Made by a program: the position numbers and the translations under genes. Shown piece by piece: positions 63,527 through 64,000 of a DNA stretch of 64,000 nt. Location: positions 2,953,289 to 3,017,288 of the forward strand of contig CM030938.1 of the NCBI GenBank assembly GCA_018136815.1, read 5' to 3'. Position 1 is the first letter of the stretch. Each line of letters opens with the position of its first letter. The DNA comes from Isochrysis galbana. Lineage: Eukaryota > Haptophyta > Isochrysidales > Isochrysidaceae. Under the pieces are notes generated by a model, which searched no databases, was not told the DNA's origin, and worked only from the letters and a program-made list of their open reading frames with translations.

Positions 63527-64000
63527 ATGCGGGCGGTGCTCGCGCTGCTTCTCGCCGCGCCGCCCGCGCTCGGGCTTCTGCGGCCGGTGGGACTGCGCGG
63601 CGCGGCTCGTCGGGGTACGGTGGTGGCGTGTGACGGCCCTGAGCTCGTCGGACCTGCGCACGTCCCGCTCCCGCCCATCCTCCAGTCTCTTTCTCACGCA
63701 CAGGAGGCGGGGCTCGGCTCCGCTGCTCTCCTCGGAGCCACCGCTCTCTCTCTCTCTCTGGCCAACGCGCCCGCGACGGCGAAGGCGTGGCTCGCGGTTT
63801 GGGACACGCAGCTTGGGCCCGCCATCGGAGCGCATCACCTCACGCTCCGAGGATGGATCAATGAGGGGCTGATGGCAATCTTCTTCTTCATCGTCGGTGA
63901 GGACGCGGTGACCACGTCGCACACGCGTGGGCCCCGGCCCGTGCCCAGCCGCACGCGCATCCGACCGATCGACTGCCCGTCCATGCAGGTCTCGAGATGA
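63527..64000 (+). CDS. nhaA: NhaA-type Na+/H+ antiporter, 5' end only
   Basis: Exon 1 63527-63896; exon 2 starts 63989 after a CATGCAG acceptor and runs off the window. Joined in phase the sequence reads ...FFFIVGLEM, exactly the NhaA helix-2 motif ([21 protein letters not shown] in bacteria). Upstream are the conserved LANAP (first helix end), AVWDTQLG and HLTLRGWINEGLMAI. NhaA exchanges sodium for protons across a membrane. The N-terminus (MRAVLALLLAAPPALGLLRP) is a signal peptide followed by an Arg-rich RGAARRG stretch, consistent with a bipartite plastid-targeting presequence, so a plastid-envelope antiporter is likely. Only about 125 residues are present. Confidence 0.85.
   Translation: MRAVLALLLAAPPALGLLRPVGLRGAARRGTVVACDGPELVGPAHVPLPPILQSLSHAQEAGLGSAALLGATALSLSLANAPATAKAWLAVWDTQLGPAIGAHHLTLRGWINEGLMAIFFFIVGEDAVTTSHTRGPRPVPSRTRIRPIDCPSMQVSR

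Overview
The window reads as nuclear DNA of a high-GC, plastid-bearing microbial eukaryote. Spliceosomal introns are frequent and include occasional GC-AG introns. Plastid-type genes (YidD, an EGY-like M50 protease homologue, NhaA) sit beside animal-like families (a TRPM-type channel, CHCHD5, a CEP78-like protein, transportin). Together with GC-donor introns and long (CT)n tracts upstream of start codons, this fits a haptophyte alga best. That placement is inference; no rRNA or barcode gene is present. A 100-base assembly gap lies at 33164-33263.

Layout. 0.5-5.1 kb: 12-exon transportin (+). 5.8-15.4 kb: repeats and LINE debris around a BspA-type LRR exon (-) and CHCHD5 (-, three exons). 16.0-20.1 kb: YidD (+), a damaged LRR gene, and a SET1/MLL-type histone methyltransferase (+). 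20.5-24.2 kb: LINE 5' fragments, other repeats and a small secreted protein (+). 24.8-27.5 kb: four-exon EGY-like protease homologue (-). 27.8-30.4 kb: internally deleted LINE with target-site duplications. 31.6-33.1 kb: glycosyltransferase-61-like gene (+). 34.4-35.3 kb: multipass membrane protein (-). 36-45 kb: GST (+), an AT-richer orphan gene, hAT elements, an RT fragment, LTR-like leaders and a TIR element. 46.3-51.0 kb: TRPM-like channel with a three-repeat C-terminal module (+). 51.4-55.6 kb: retroelement leader/gag-like DNA and a decayed LINE. 56.1-62.0 kb: divergent CEP78-like (-) and large EF-hand (+) genes. 62.2-62.8 kb: piggyBac-like remnant. 63.5 kb to the end: first exons of NhaA.

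Mobile DNA is the dominant theme. Two related LINE families (A and B) recur. Both begin with a short hairpin just before an ATGG start. Family A ends in a GC-rich hairpin plus AAAAGG and a T-run. The larger copies lack the endonuclease/RT core but keep both ends. Two TIR elements and one hAT element could be mapped to the base from 8-bp target duplications. In one case removing the insert restores a zinc-knuckle reading frame; in the other two, uninterrupted paralogous copies of the target lie elsewhere in the window.

Exon coordinates were read by eye from conserved protein sequence and splice phase. Family assignments come from recalled family motifs, not from database searches.
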